From NCBI RefSeq assembly GCF_000265205.3, contig NC_018000.1:3968001-4032000 (forward strand): a stretch of 64,000 bases of DNA, written 5' to 3'. Source of the stretch: Sinorhizobium fredii USDA 257. Lineage in GTDB: Bacteria > Pseudomonadota > Alphaproteobacteria > Rhizobiales > Rhizobiaceae. Under the pieces are notes generated by a model that worked only from the letters and a program-made list of their open reading frames with translations, searched no databases and was not told where the DNA came from. Positions within the stretch are counted from its first letter, which is position 1. Every line of letters begins with the position of its first letter. A program made the translations under genes and the position numbers. Shown here one piece after another: positions 1 through 11,061 of the stretch.

Positions 1-213
1 GACGACGTGCAGTGCGGTCACGGTGCAACGGTAATCGATATCGATCATACCCAGCTGTTCTACCTGCTCTCTCGCGGCATTCCGGAGAACAAGGCACGCG
101 CGATGCTCGTCAACGCCTTCGTTGCCGAGATCGTCGAGGAGTTGGAAGATGATGAGGCGCTGGTCGAGGCGCTCGAAGGCGTCATCTCGGCCTGGCTCGT
201 AAAACACGCCTGA
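1..213 (+). CDS. sufD: SufD C-terminal end (partial, cut by window edge)
   Basis: This is the last 70 codons of a gene whose start lies left of the window; the reading frame is open from base 1 to the TGA at 211-213. The residues CGHGATV near its start, followed by a helix rich in acidic residues and ending SAWLVKHA, match the C-terminal end of SufD, a scaffold subunit of the SufBCD iron-sulfur assembly complex in the cytoplasm. In SufD the conserved Cys and His of the C(G/S)HGATV motif lie at the SufB-SufD interface. sufS begins 12 bases after the stop, as expected for a suf operon. The call rests on the motif and the neighbour. Confidence 0.85.
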   Translation, partial: DDVQCGHGATVIDIDHTQLFYLLSRGIPENKARAMLVNAFVAEIVEELEDDEALVEALEGVISAWLVKHA

Positions 214-225
214 TTGGACAGGACC

Positions 226-1467
226 ATGGAACACACTGTGCCGGTGCCAGCCTATGACGTCGAGGCCGTAAGAAAGGATTTCCCGATCCTTTCCCGGACG
301 GTCTATGGCAAGCCGCTTGTTTATCTCGACAACGGCGCATCGGCGCAGAAGCCGCAGCTCGTCATCGACGCCGTTGCCCATGCCTATGCCAACGAATATG
401 CCAACGTCCATCGCGGCTTGCATTTCCTCTCGAATGCCGCGACGGATGCCTACGAGGGCGCCCGTGAAAAGGTGCGCCGCTTCCTGAATGCACCATCGGT
501 CGAAAACATCGTCTTCACCAAGTCCTCGACCGAGGCGATCAATACCGTTGCCTACGGCTACGGTATGCCGCATCTTGGCGAGGGCGACGAGATCGTCATC
601 TCCATCATGGAGCACCACTCCAACATCGTTCCCTGGCACTTCATCCGTGAACGTCAGGGCGCCAAGCTCGTCTGGGCACCGGTCGATGACGACGGCGCCT
701 TCCATGTCGAGGATTTCGTCAAGTGCCTGACCGAGCGGACGAAACTCATCGCAATCACCCATATGTCGAATGCGCTGGGCACGGTCGTTCCCGTCAAAGA
801 AATCTGCCGTATCGCCCGCGAGCGCGGCATTCCAGTGCTGGTCGATGGCAGCCAGGGCGCGGTGCACATGCCGGTCGATGTCCAGGACATCGACTGCGAC
901 TGGTACGTGATGACCGGCCACAAGCTCTACGGTCCGTCCGGCGTCGGCGTGCTTTACGGCAAGACGGAGCGGCTCAAGGAGATGCGGCCGTTCATGGGCG
1001 GCGGCGAGATGATCGAGGAAGTGACCGAGGACCGCGTCACCTATAATGATCCTCCGCACCGTTTCGAGGCCGGCACGCCGCCGATCGTCCAGGCGATCGG
1101 GCTCGGCTATGCGCTGGACTACATGGAAAAGGTCGGCCGCGAGGCGATCAGGGCGCACGAGGCGGACCTGACGGCCTATGCCCGGGAACGCCTGTCCACC
1201 GTGAATTCGCTCCGTGTCTTCGGCGATGCGCCTGGCAAGGGCAGCATCTTCGCCTTCGAGATCGCCGGCATTCATGCCCATGACGTTTCTATGGTGATCG
1301 ATCGTGCCGGCATCGCCGTCAGGGCGGGAACCCATTGTGCCCAGCCGCTCTTGAAACGCTTCGGCGTCACCTCCACATGCCGTGCGTCCTTCGGTCTCTA
1401 CAATACCCGGGCCGAGGTCGACGCTCTGGCGGACGCGCTCGAACACGCACGCAAGTTCTTTGCTTAA
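226..1467 (+). CDS. sufS: Cysteine desulfurase SufS
   Basis: A 413-residue PLP enzyme that takes sulfur from cysteine to give alanine and an enzyme persulfide for iron-sulfur cluster assembly in the cytoplasm. The PLP lysine lies in TGHKLYGP at about residue 233, and the sulfur-carrying cysteine in RAGTHCAQ at about residue 371; the group II family usually has RxGHHC, so a Thr replaces the first His here. Length and the N-terminal DFPILSR and YLDNGASAQKP motifs fit SufS. I chose the ATG at 226, preceded by GGACAGGA, over an in-frame TTG at 214. It lies 12 bases after sufD and 10 before the DUF59 gene, so it belongs to the suf operon. Confidence 0.93.
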   Translation: MEHTVPVPAYDVEAVRKDFPILSRTVYGKPLVYLDNGASAQKPQLVIDAVAHAYANEYANVHRGLHFLSNAATDAYEGAREKVRRFLNAPSVENIVFTKSSTEAINTVAYGYGMPHLGEGDEIVISIMEHHSNIVPWHFIRERQGAKLVWAPVDDDGAFHVEDFVKCLTERTKLIAITHMSNALGTVVPVKEICRIARERGIPVLVDGSQGAVHMPVDVQDIDCDWYVMTGHKLYGPSGVGVLYGKTERLKEMRPFMGGGEMIEEVTEDRVTYNDPPHRFEAGTPPIVQAIGLGYALDYMEKVGREAIRAHEADLTAYARERLSTVNSLRVFGDAPGKGSIFAFEIAGIHAHDVSMVIDRAGIAVRAGTHCAQPLLKRFGVTSTCRASFGLYNTRAEVDALADALEHARKFFA

Positions 1468-1477
1468 GGAGGCAATC

Positions 1478-1858
1478 ATGAGTCTCGAGGAAACCGGAGC
1501 GAAGGTCGATGTCCGCGAAGGCATCGTGCACTCGGCCATTCCGGCCGAGGAACTGGCTCGCCTTAGCGACGACGTCATCGCCGCGCTGAAGACGGTCTAT
1601 GACCCCGAGATTCCGGCCGACATCTTCGAACTCGGTCTTATCTACAAGATCGACATCGAAGACGACCGCATGGTGAAGATCGATATGACGCTCACCGCTC
1701 CGGGCTGCCCCGTTGCCGGCGAGATGCCGGGCTGGGTCGAAAACGCCGTTGGCGCAGTAGAGGGCGTTTCCGGTGTCGAGGTGACCATGACCTTCGATCC
1801 GCCATGGACGCCGGACCGCATGTCGGAAGAGGCGCAGGTGGCGCTCGGCTGGTATTGA
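1478..1858 (+). CDS. SufT-like DUF59 (MIP18 family) iron-sulfur protein
   Basis: A 126-residue protein with a DUF59/MIP18 domain. Seen in the sequence are YDPEIPADIFELGLIY in the first third, the APGCPVAGEMP loop with the conserved cysteine, and the C-terminal DPPWTPDRMSEEA. Proteins of this family (SufT, MIP18/CIA2, PaaD) take part in maturing iron-sulfur proteins, and members inside suf operons are usually called SufT. The ATG at 1478 follows a strong AAGGAGG Shine-Dalgarno site that overlaps the sufS stop, which indicates cotranscription and translational coupling. A second, shorter DUF59 protein lies at 46353-46646 in the denitrification region. Confidence 0.88.
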   Translation: MSLEETGAKVDVREGIVHSAIPAEELARLSDDVIAALKTVYDPEIPADIFELGLIYKIDIEDDRMVKIDMTLTAPGCPVAGEMPGWVENAVGAVEGVSGVEVTMTFDPPWTPDRMSEEAQVALGWY

Positions 1859-1955
1859 GCCGGCGCCCTATATTGATCCGTTAACATACGGGCACTACAT
1901 TTGATTCTGGAAAGCGCCGGGCCTTTAACCCGGTGATATGAAGGAGAGAAAGCCG

Positions 1956-2348
1956 ATGGGCTTTGCCGTAATGAGTCTGACCGATGCGGCCGCCGGCCGC
2001 GTGAGGTCGATCGTCGAGAACGCCGGCGGCGATGCCAAGGGCATTCGCCTGAGCATCAAGAAGGGCGGATGCGCCGGCATGGAATATGCCGTTGATCTCG
2101 TCAGCGAGGCGAATGCCAAGGACGATCTGATCGAACACGACGGTGCCAAGGTCTGGGTTGCACCTGAGGCCGTGCTTTATTTGCTCGGCACTCAGATGGA
2201 TTTCGAAGTAAGCGCCTTGCGCTCCGGCTTCACCTTCAAGAATCCGAACCAGACATCCGCCTGTGGTTGTGGCGAATCGGTCGAGTTGAAGCCCGCTGAT
2301 CTCGCGGCACTTGCCGCAGAGGGCAATCCGGTGGTGCGCGCGAACTGA
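1956..2348 (+). CDS. sufA: A-type iron-sulfur carrier SufA
   Basis: A 130-residue HesB/IscA-family carrier that receives Fe-S clusters from SufBCD and passes them to apo-enzymes. The three conserved cysteines are visible: Cys39 in GGCAGMEY, and Cys103 and Cys105 in SACGCGES. An upstream ATG exists at 1938, but the Shine-Dalgarno AAGGAG (1941-1946) sits inside that extension and is well placed for the ATG at 1956, so the shorter start is preferred. A gap of about 100 bases separates it from the DUF59 gene, so it may have its own promoter. A strong terminator follows at 2382-2407. Confidence 0.92.
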   Translation: MGFAVMSLTDAAAGRVRSIVENAGGDAKGIRLSIKKGGCAGMEYAVDLVSEANAKDDLIEHDGAKVWVAPEAVLYLLGTQMDFEVSALRSGFTFKNPNQTSACGCGESVELKPADLAALAAEGNPVVRAN

Positions 2349-2381
2349 CCGGTTACCTATTCAGTGAGAGGTAGACGCAAC

Positions 2382-2407
2382 AAAGGCCCGGTTATTGCCG
2401 GGCCTTT
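2382..2407. terminator. Bidirectional rho-independent terminator between sufA and gcvP
   Basis: A perfect 10-base stem (AAAGGCCCGG pairing with CCGGGCCTTT) with a 6-base loop. GCTTTT follows on the plus strand, and A residues on the other side provide T residues for the minus strand. It lies between two converging operons and can stop both. Confidence 0.85.
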
Positions 2408-2451
2408 GCTTTTGAACAGTGGGGCCGATCCATGACTCGGCCCCCCGTGGT

Positions 2452-5315
<2,864 letters not shown>

Positions 5316-5316
<1 letters not shown>

Positions 5317-5678
5317 CAGCCGACGAGCTCCTTGTAGGCTGCTTCGTCGAGAAGACCATCGGCGGAGCGCGGATCGGCAAGCTTCAACTTGAAGAACCAG
5401 GCGGCCCCGTGCGGATCGCTGTTGACGAGCGACGGGTCGTCGACAATCGCCTGATTGACCTCGATGATCTCTCCATCGAGCGGACAATAGACGTCGGAGG
5501 CGGCCTTCACCGATTCAACGGTGGCAGCCGTGTCGCCCTTGGAGAAGGTCACGCCGGATTCCGGCAGTTCCACGAAGACGAGATCGCCAAGCTGGCCGGC
5601 GGCGTGTTCGGTGATGCCGACGGTCGCAACGCCGCCCTCGACCTTCAGCCACTCGTGTTCTTCGGTAAATTTCAGCAT
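5316..5678 (-). CDS. gcvH: Glycine cleavage system H protein
   Basis: A 120-residue lipoyl carrier that shuttles the aminomethyl intermediate between GcvP, GcvT and the dihydrolipoyl dehydrogenase. The lipoylated lysine is Lys58 in [11 protein letters not shown], and the usual flanking glycines and the C-terminal helix are present. The start [12 protein letters not shown] is standard for the family, with GAGAG just upstream. It lies 16 bases after gcvT and overlaps gcvP by one base. Confidence 0.96.
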
Positions 5679-5694
5679 GCGCGCTCTCTCCTGA

Positions 5695-6834
5695 TCAGCG
5701 TTTGTAGGTTTGTTTGACGAAGGGCAGGGCGGAAACCGTGATGGGCAGATACTTGCCGCGCACCTCCGCAAAAAGCTTTGTGCCGTTCCTGGCATGGGCG
5801 GTTTCGACGTAACCCATGGCGACCGGGCAATCGACGCTCGGTCCGAAGCCGCCCGAGGTAACGGAGCCGACAAGCACCGTGCCGTCCGGATCGGTAAAAA
5901 GCTTGGCGCCGCCACGGACCGGAGCCCTTCCTTCGGGCTTCAGGCCGACGCGCCGCCGGTCGGTTCCGCCTGCAAGTTCTGCAAGGATGCGATCGGCGCC
6001 GGGAAAGCCGCCGGCGCGCTCGCCGCCGGCCCGGCGACTCTTCTGGATTGCCCATTCGAGCGCCGCCTCGATCGGCGTCGTGCCGGTGTCGATATCGTTG
6101 CCATAAAGACAGAGGCCGGCCTCTAGGCGAAGCGAATCGCGGGCGCCGAGACCGATTGCCAACACGTCCGGATGTTCGAGCAGGCGCTGCGTCACGTCGA
6201 CCGCCGACGCGGTCGGAATGGAAATTTCGAAACCGTCCTCGCCCGTATAACCGGAGCGGGAAATGATGCAGGCGACGTCGTGGAGATCAGCCTCCGCCAG
6301 GTCCATGAAGCGCATCGAGGCGACATCCGCCCAAAGCTCGCAAAGCACCGCCTCCGCACGGGGACCCTGAAGCGCGACGAGGGCGCGGTCATCGAGCAGC
6401 GTGACGTCGCAGGCATCGCCGAGCCCGTCTTTCAGATGCGCGTGGTCAGCGTCCTTGCAGGCGGCGTTGACGACGAGAAAGAGATGGTCGCCGCGATTGG
6501 CAATCATCAGGTCGTCGAGAATTCCGCCTTCCGGATTGGTGAAAAGCCCGTAGCGCTGGCGACCTTCGGCAAGGCCCAGCACATCCACCGGCACGAGCTT
6601 TTCGAGCGCCAGCGCCGCATCGGCGATCCGGCCGGACTTCGGGCGAATGGCGATCTGGCCCATGTGCGACACATCGAACAGGCCGGCGGCGGCACGGGTG
6701 TGCAGATGTTCCTTGAGCACGCCCTCGGGATATTGCACCGGCATCTCATAGCCGGCGAAAGGCACCATGCGCGCACCGAGCGACAGATGCAGGGCATGCA
6801 ATGGCGTATGCTTCAAGCGGGAGATAGGTTCCAA
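5695..6834 (-). CDS. gcvT: Glycine cleavage system T protein (aminomethyltransferase)
   Basis: A 379-residue folate-dependent aminomethyltransferase that releases ammonia and makes 5,10-methylene-tetrahydrofolate. The N-terminal [20 protein letters not shown] and the central [10 protein letters not shown] are typical of GcvT. The best start is a TTG at 6832-6834: TGGAGG lies six bases upstream and translation begins [11 protein letters not shown], where the family alignment begins. An in-frame ATG at 6856-6858 would add eight residues but has no clear ribosome site. It is the first gene of the operon, and its leader carries a tandem glycine riboswitch. Confidence 0.93.
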   Translation of the reverse strand: MEPISRLKHTPLHALHLSLGARMVPFAGYEMPVQYPEGVLKEHLHTRAAAGLFDVSHMGQIAIRPKSGRIADAALALEKLVPVDVLGLAEGRQRYGLFTNPEGGILDDLMIANRGDHLFLVVNAACKDADHAHLKDGLGDACDVTLLDDRALVALQGPRAEAVLCELWADVASMRFMDLAEADLHDVACIISRSGYTGEDGFEISIPTASAVDVTQRLLEHPDVLAIGLGARDSLRLEAGLCLYGNDIDTGTTPIEAALEWAIQKSRRAGGERAGGFPGADRILAELAGGTDRRRVGLKPEGRAPVRGGAKLFTDPDGTVLVGSVTSGGFGPSVDCPVAMGYVETAHARNGTKLFAEVRGKYLPITVSALPFVKQTYKR

Positions 6835-6904
6835 ATCCGGCCTCCAGGTCTGGCGCATGGCGCGCCGGCTCACACTACCGGCGTCAAACGCCGACAAATT
6901 CGAG

Positions 6905-7052
6905 CCCCCTCTGTCCGTTTGCCTGAGATTGTTATCCCTTCGGCGAGCGTAACCGCTTCTCTCCAGAGTCCTACCGGCACCTTGCTGGTCCTTTGGCCTG
7001 AGAGTTTCCGGGGCGGTTGCTCCTTCGGCACCGGATTGAACCGGTTTCTCCC
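6905..7052 (-). promoter_or_regulatory. Tandem glycine riboswitch upstream of gcvT
   Basis: Read on the minus strand, the gcvT leader contains two consecutive glycine aptamers. The first starts with GGGAGAAACCGG (from 7052), followed by CCGAAGGAGCAA and CTCTCAGGCCAAAGGACC. A short linker then leads to the second, with CTGGAGAGA (about 6966-6958), CCGAAGGGATAACAA and ATCTCAGGCAAACGGACAGAG ending near 6905. These are the conserved blocks of the glycine riboswitch. It sits about 70 bases upstream of the TTG start. Glycine binding is expected to turn gcvTHP on, as in other bacteria. Confidence 0.93.
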
Positions 7053-7224
7053 AACAAGATCGTCTCCAGATAACGGCGAAGTCCGGATGTTGGCAAGGGT
7101 GAATGTCGCGATGGAACATATTTTTGTCGTCCTGGCTTCATCGGCGCCGCCGGCCACCTGCGGCAAATCGGCCTTTGCATTTGCCGCAGGTTGTGGCTAA
7201 CGAAGAGACGACAAAGAGGCGACG

Positions 7225-7626
7225 ATGATCGGGCAACGGGACAGATGGCGAATTGCCGTGCGGCTGCTTGCCGCTATCGCGTTCGTTTTCCTGTCTTTCG
7301 CCCACAAGCCCGCACTCGCAACCGGCCAAAACGCGGCACTCGCAGCCGAATATCGTCTGCCGGACGGCTCTTTCGCGGAGATCTGCTTCGGCACAGAGGG
7401 TGTCGATCACAGGGGCAGCAAACCGGTTCCGAACGCTCCGATTTGCGAAGCCTGCCGGCTCGCGGCGTCGGTGCTTGTGCCCGAGCCGCCGCAGGCAAGC
7501 GTGCGGGCCTACAAAGGCAACTGGCTGGCGGAGCCACCTGTTGCCGAAATTCGGGTCGCACTGTCGCCCTTGCGCCTCCTGCCGCCCCCACGCGGACCCC
7601 CATCCTGTCGTAGCGCTCTCCCGTAG
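7225..7626 (+). CDS. Secreted DUF2946-family protein
   Basis: A 133-residue protein with a hydrophobic N-terminal stretch (LLAAIAFVFLSFAHKPALA) that looks like a signal peptide or anchor. A cysteine pair in CFGTEG and ICEACRLAASVLVPEPP is the layout of DUF2946 proteins, which often sit beside copper-handling genes. The C-terminus ends in a Pro/Arg-rich tail. The ATG at 7225 follows AAAGAGGCG. The downstream neighbour is a YcnI-PCuAC fusion, which supports a role in periplasmic copper handling; that role is inferred from context. Family assignment is from pattern only. Confidence 0.65.
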   Translation: MIGQRDRWRIAVRLLAAIAFVFLSFAHKPALATGQNAALAAEYRLPDGSFAEICFGTEGVDHRGSKPVPNAPICEACRLAASVLVPEPPQASVRAYKGNWLAEPPVAEIRVALSPLRLLPPPRGPPSCRSALP

Positions 7627-7704
7627 ACTCAAAGTTCATCACGCCGCTTGGCGGCATTGTCCACGAAGCCCGTGTTTTAGGGTGCGTGGTCCGGAGATTA
7701 CGAC

Positions 7705-8682
7705 ATGACCAAGACCAGATTTACCCTTCTTGCCGCCGGCCTGACGCTCGCTGCCGCGGGCATGGCCCATGCACACGCAAGCTTCGAAGTCGATAACACG
7801 CCGACCGAAGAGACCTTCAAGACGGTGCTGCAGGTGCCGCATGGCTGCGACGGCAAACCGACGACCGAGGTGCAGGTGAAGCTGCCGGAGGGTTTCGTCT
7901 TCGCCAAGCCGCAGCCGAAGCCCGGTTGGGAGCTCGAGATCATCAAGGGCGATTACCAGAAGACCTATGACAACCACGGAACGAAGGTTTCCTCCGGTCC
8001 CGTCGAAATCCGCTGGAAGGGCGGAATTCTGCCGGACGAATTCTACGATACCTTCGTCATCCGCGGCAAAGTCTCGGGCTTCGACAAGGAAACCGTGCTC
8101 GCCTTCCCGACAACGCAGCTTTGCGGCTCCGAGGCAAAGGTCGTCTGGGACCAGGTGCCGGCCGCGGGAGAGGACGCGCGCGCGCTCGAATATCCGGCAC
8201 CGACGATAACCGTGACGCTTGCCAGCGAGGAGCAGGCTCAGGGCGGGCATGGCGCGCATCCGGCCGGGTCCGGCCCGGTCGGAGTCGGCGATCTCGAAAT
8301 TTCGGGCGGTTCAGTCAAGGCGATGCTGCCGGGTGCCAAGGTCGGCGGCGGCGGCTTTGTCATCAAGAATACAGGAAGTATCGACGACCGGCTGATTGCT
8401 GTCGAAAGCCCGGCGGCCGGCCGCGTCGAACTACATGAAATGGCGATGGAAAACGACGTCATGAAGATGCGCAATCTCGGCGACGGCATCGCCATTCCGG
8501 CGGGTGAGACCGTAGACCTGAAGAGCGGCGGTTTGCACCTGATGTTCATGGAGCTGCAGAAGCCGTTCGCCGAGGGAGACACTGTGCCCGTCACGCTCAC
8601 GTTCGAGAAGGCCGGAAAGGTAGACTATGTGCTGCCGGTGGGGGCGGCCGGCGGCGAAGCGGCTGACCACAAGCACAAGTAA
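7705..8682 (+). CDS. YcnI (DUF1775) - PCuAC copper-binding fusion protein
   Basis: A 325-residue secreted protein. A signal peptide (about residues 1-24, ending GMAHAHA) is followed by a YcnI/DUF1775 domain starting HASFEVDNTP, where the mature N-terminal His is a copper ligand in known YcnI proteins. After a Gly/His-rich linker (QGGHGAHPAG) comes a PCuAC domain with the copper motif HEMAMENDVMKM...GLHLMFME. The C-terminus ends in a His/Lys tail. PCuAC proteins deliver Cu(I) to the CuA or CuB sites of haem-copper oxidases. GGAG precedes the ATG at 7705. The fused arrangement suggests one periplasmic protein that both binds and hands over copper. Confidence 0.9.
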   Translation: MTKTRFTLLAAGLTLAAAGMAHAHASFEVDNTPTEETFKTVLQVPHGCDGKPTTEVQVKLPEGFVFAKPQPKPGWELEIIKGDYQKTYDNHGTKVSSGPVEIRWKGGILPDEFYDTFVIRGKVSGFDKETVLAFPTTQLCGSEAKVVWDQVPAAGEDARALEYPAPTITVTLASEEQAQGGHGAHPAGSGPVGVGDLEISGGSVKAMLPGAKVGGGGFVIKNTGSIDDRLIAVESPAAGRVELHEMAMENDVMKMRNLGDGIAIPAGETVDLKSGGLHLMFMELQKPFAEGDTVPVTLTFEKAGKVDYVLPVGAAGGEAADHKHK

Positions 8683-8702
8683 CTCTTGCCGTTTGCGACT
8701 TC

Positions 8703-8729
8703 GGGAGCGGGTCTGCAGGACCCGCTCCC
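8703..8729. terminator. Strong hairpin between converging genes
   Basis: An 11-base perfect stem (GGGAGCGGGTC with GACCCGCTCCC) around a 5-base loop, placed 20 bases after the YcnI-PCuAC stop and just before the converging gene at 8734. No run of T follows on either strand, so termination activity is inferred from position and stem strength. Confidence 0.55.
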
Positions 8730-8733
8730 ACCA

Positions 8734-9162
8734 TCAAGACCCTTGGATGAGCTGGTCGAGCATGGCGGCGATTTCGTCCGCCTGCTCCTCCTCATCGGCA
8801 GCTGGTTCGTCCTGCTTGTCTTCACGGCGATCGCCGCTTTGCTCGTCCTGCATGAATTCCAGGTAGCGGCGCAAAGTCTCCGCCTCGCTCCCTTGCGGCG
8901 GACGCATTCCGGCACTGATCAGCATCAGCGCCAGCGAAAGGGCACTCTTGGTCTTGAGGATTGCCGGCGGAAGGACAGACTGCACCTGCGGCCGGGCAGA
9001 GAGCAGGGTGATGGCTTCATCGGCCGGACCGCCGTCGCGCGCCCGCGCGGAAGGCTTGACGGCGTCCGCCGCGTAAGCCGCCGTCGTCGCGGAAACGGTA
9101 ACGACCTGTGTCACGCAAAACACCCTGAAATACGATCCTCCTTCCTCTCTGGCAGATTTCAT
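8734..9162 (-). CDS. Hypothetical exported or acidic protein
   Basis: A 142-codon frame of unknown family. The N-terminal part contains VVTVSATTAAYAADAV, which could be the end of a signal peptide. The middle (ILKTKSALSLALMLISAGMRPP) is hydrophobic, and the C-terminal third is strongly acidic (ADEEEQADEIAAMLDQLIQ). The ATG at 9160-9162 lacks a ribosome site, while AAGGAGG lies about 25 bases inside, so a later GTG start near 9123 or further in is possible. The overlapping plus-strand frame looks like a shadow. I cannot assign a function. Confidence 0.5.
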   Translation of the reverse strand: MKSAREEGGSYFRVFCVTQVVTVSATTAAYAADAVKPSARARDGGPADEAITLLSARPQVQSVLPPAILKTKSALSLALMLISAGMRPPQGSEAETLRRYLEFMQDEQSGDRREDKQDEPAADEEEQADEIAAMLDQLIQGS

Positions 9163-9328
9163 TTGCGAGCCGGTGAAACCCGGCGCTCGGATTTTATTTG
9201 AATCCGAGCGGTTTCCGGGATCGGCGATCGGGCTTGGGCGTTATTTTTGCTGGTCTGTCGGCTCGCGGTTCTCAGGGTCGTCCTTGAGGCATGAACCCGC
9301 TTCACCGGACAGAGTGGAGGACCATCAG

Positions 9329-10273
9329 ATGCTGAAAATGACACTCACGATCTTTGCGACGGTTTTGAGCCTCGTATGCGCCCCGGCGACAAACGGCGCG
9401 GAACCGGCGGAAAAGGCGGCGGGACAGCAATCCATGCCGACGCCGAAGAAGACCGGCCATCTCGCCGTCAATGGCATAAACTACTACTATCAGGTCTATG
9501 GCGAGGGTGAGCCGGTGCTGCTTCTCCACGGCGGTCTCGGCATCATCGAGATGCTGGGGCCGAATCTCGCGAAATTGGCCGAGGGCCGTGAAGTGATCGG
9601 CGTCGATCTCCAGGGACATGGACGCACGCCTCTCGGCAATCGGCCGATCGACCTCGCAGCGATAGGCGCCGACATGGGCATCCTCGTCAGGCAGCTCGGC
9701 TACGAGCAGATCGACGTGCTCGGCTATTCGATGGGAGGTGGCGTCGGCCTGCACATGGCGGCGCAGGTACCGGAAACGGTGCGTCGCCTGGCGCTCGTCT
9801 CCACCCCGTTTGCGAAGAATGGCTTCTATCCCGAGATGATCGAGGCTCAGGCCAAGGTCGGATCCGGCATGGCGGAGATGATGAAGGAGACGCCGATGTA
9901 CAAGTCCTATGCCGCCGTCGCCCCCGATGTGACTGCGTTCCCGAAACTGCTGGATGCGATGGGCGATCTGATGCGGCGCGACTACGACGCGTCCGCTGCC
10001 GTCGCCAAGCTCACTATGCCGGTCATGCTCGTCTATGGTGACGGCGACATGATCCGCCTCGAGCATATCGTCGATTTCTACCACAGGCTCGGCGGCGGGC
10101 TGAAAGACGCCGGCTGGATGCGCGAGAACATGTCGAAGAACCGCCTGGCGATCCTTCCTGATCTGACGCACTACGACATCTTCGTCTCTCCGAAGCTTCT
10201 CGAAACTGTACTGCCCTTCCTCAATGGCGAGAGCGGCGCGAAAAGCTGGGCAGAGGCGGTGGATGGGAAGTAG
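9329..10273 (+). CDS. Secreted alpha/beta hydrolase
   Basis: A 314-residue alpha/beta-hydrolase-fold protein with a signal peptide (MLKMTLTIFATVLSLVCAPATNG). The oxyanion loop LLLHGGLG, the nucleophile elbow GYSMGGG (Ser near residue 140), a likely acid in MLVYGDGD and the C-terminal His in DLTHYDIF make a complete catalytic triad. The ATG at 9329 follows GTGGAGG by eight bases. Substrate unknown; similar proteins act on esters or lactones. The short intergenic gap to the left suggests its own promoter. Confidence 0.85.
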   Translation: MLKMTLTIFATVLSLVCAPATNGAEPAEKAAGQQSMPTPKKTGHLAVNGINYYYQVYGEGEPVLLLHGGLGIIEMLGPNLAKLAEGREVIGVDLQGHGRTPLGNRPIDLAAIGADMGILVRQLGYEQIDVLGYSMGGGVGLHMAAQVPETVRRLALVSTPFAKNGFYPEMIEAQAKVGSGMAEMMKETPMYKSYAAVAPDVTAFPKLLDAMGDLMRRDYDASAAVAKLTMPVMLVYGDGDMIRLEHIVDFYHRLGGGLKDAGWMRENMSKNRLAILPDLTHYDIFVSPKLLETVLPFLNGESGAKSWAEAVDGK

Positions 10274-10435
10274 GTCGAGGCGCGCGCGGGCATTCCTCGA
10301 CAAGAGAACCGTCCTCTTTCGGTGGTCTATGCCGCCGGTCGAGCGAGTTGTACAATCACAGCTCAATGAAGAGAACCAGCGCAGATGCTGCGCCAATGAA
10401 GGAGCATCGGGGAACTCGGTCAGGAAGGACGGCCC

Positions 10436-10573
10436 ATGCGTGCTCTGCTGCTGCTAGTAACGCTTTTTGCTCTCGCCGCGTGTTCTCAAACGGGAAGAAC
10501 CACCGTTCACAACCCCTATTCGCCCGGGTCGGGGGACTACTATCCGGGCATCGTGCCGCCGACGCAGTTCTAG
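10436..10573 (+). CDS. Very small lipoprotein, copy 1
   Basis: A 45-residue protein. MRALLLLVTLFALAAC is a lipoprotein signal with the lipobox LAAC, so the mature form is about 30 residues anchored at Cys16. It ends DYYPGIVPPTQF. AGGA lies upstream of the ATG at 10436. A second gene at 10738-10848 encodes the same plan (CSQT after the lipobox, YYxGIVPP near the end), which shows that both are real and related. I recognise no described family. Confidence 0.7.
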   Translation: MRALLLLVTLFALAACSQTGRTTVHNPYSPGSGDYYPGIVPPTQF

Positions 10574-10737
10574 AAGGCTATCCGGAGTCTGCCACAGGTA
10601 GCGTAAGCAGGCAGCTTACGCCGGCAAATTTCTGCCGGTCGCATCTACGGGATGAGAGCACCGAATAAGGGAATTGATCCTTCGAGATGGGCGGAATATC
10701 AATGGCCGTCAATCCTTTGGGAAAGGGGCCGAGATTC

Positions 10738-10848
10738 ATGCGCAGGATCCTATTGTTGCTCGCGCTCGCAACGCTCACGGCATGCTCGCAAACCGTCCAC
10801 GTCGGCGGTGAAGGCGAGTACTACCAGGGCATCGTTCCGCCGCGGTGA
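10738..10848 (+). CDS. Very small lipoprotein, copy 2
   Basis: A 36-residue protein. MRRILLLLALATLTAC is a lipoprotein signal with lipobox LTAC, and the mature peptide is about 20 residues ending EYYQGIVPPR. It shares CSQT and YYxGIVPP with the gene 165 bases upstream, so the two are paralogues. AAAGGGG lies upstream of the ATG. A hairpin follows at 10897-10930. Function unknown. Confidence 0.68.
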   Translation: MRRILLLLALATLTACSQTVHVGGEGEYYQGIVPPR

Positions 10849-10896
10849 TCGGGGGATCATCTTCGGGTTTGGCTCAATGGCGTGCGGAGAACACAT

Positions 10897-10930
10897 GAAG
10901 GGCGCTCGACCCTTTCGGGGAGCGCCCTTC
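10897..10930. terminator. Hairpin after the small lipoprotein pair
   Basis: A perfect 11-base stem (GAAGGGCGCTC with GAGCGCCCTTC) around a 12-base loop, 48 bases past the second lipoprotein stop. The following bases (AAACCC) have no T run, so it is only a probable terminator. Confidence 0.5.
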
Positions 10931-11061
10931 AAACCCGGAAGACGCGACGGCGCGCGACAAAACTGTCGGCAGGCGGTCCTCGATACGGGTGGTGAGCGAT
11001 AGATGGGGACGCTCAGCCGGATTTCAAGAGATCATACCGGCAAGCGTCTGATGCTAACTGG

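Noticed and set aside
9302..10396. Minus-strand frame opposite the alpha/beta hydrolase
   Set aside because: The plus strand has signal peptide, catalytic triad and ribosome site; the minus frame is a shadow.
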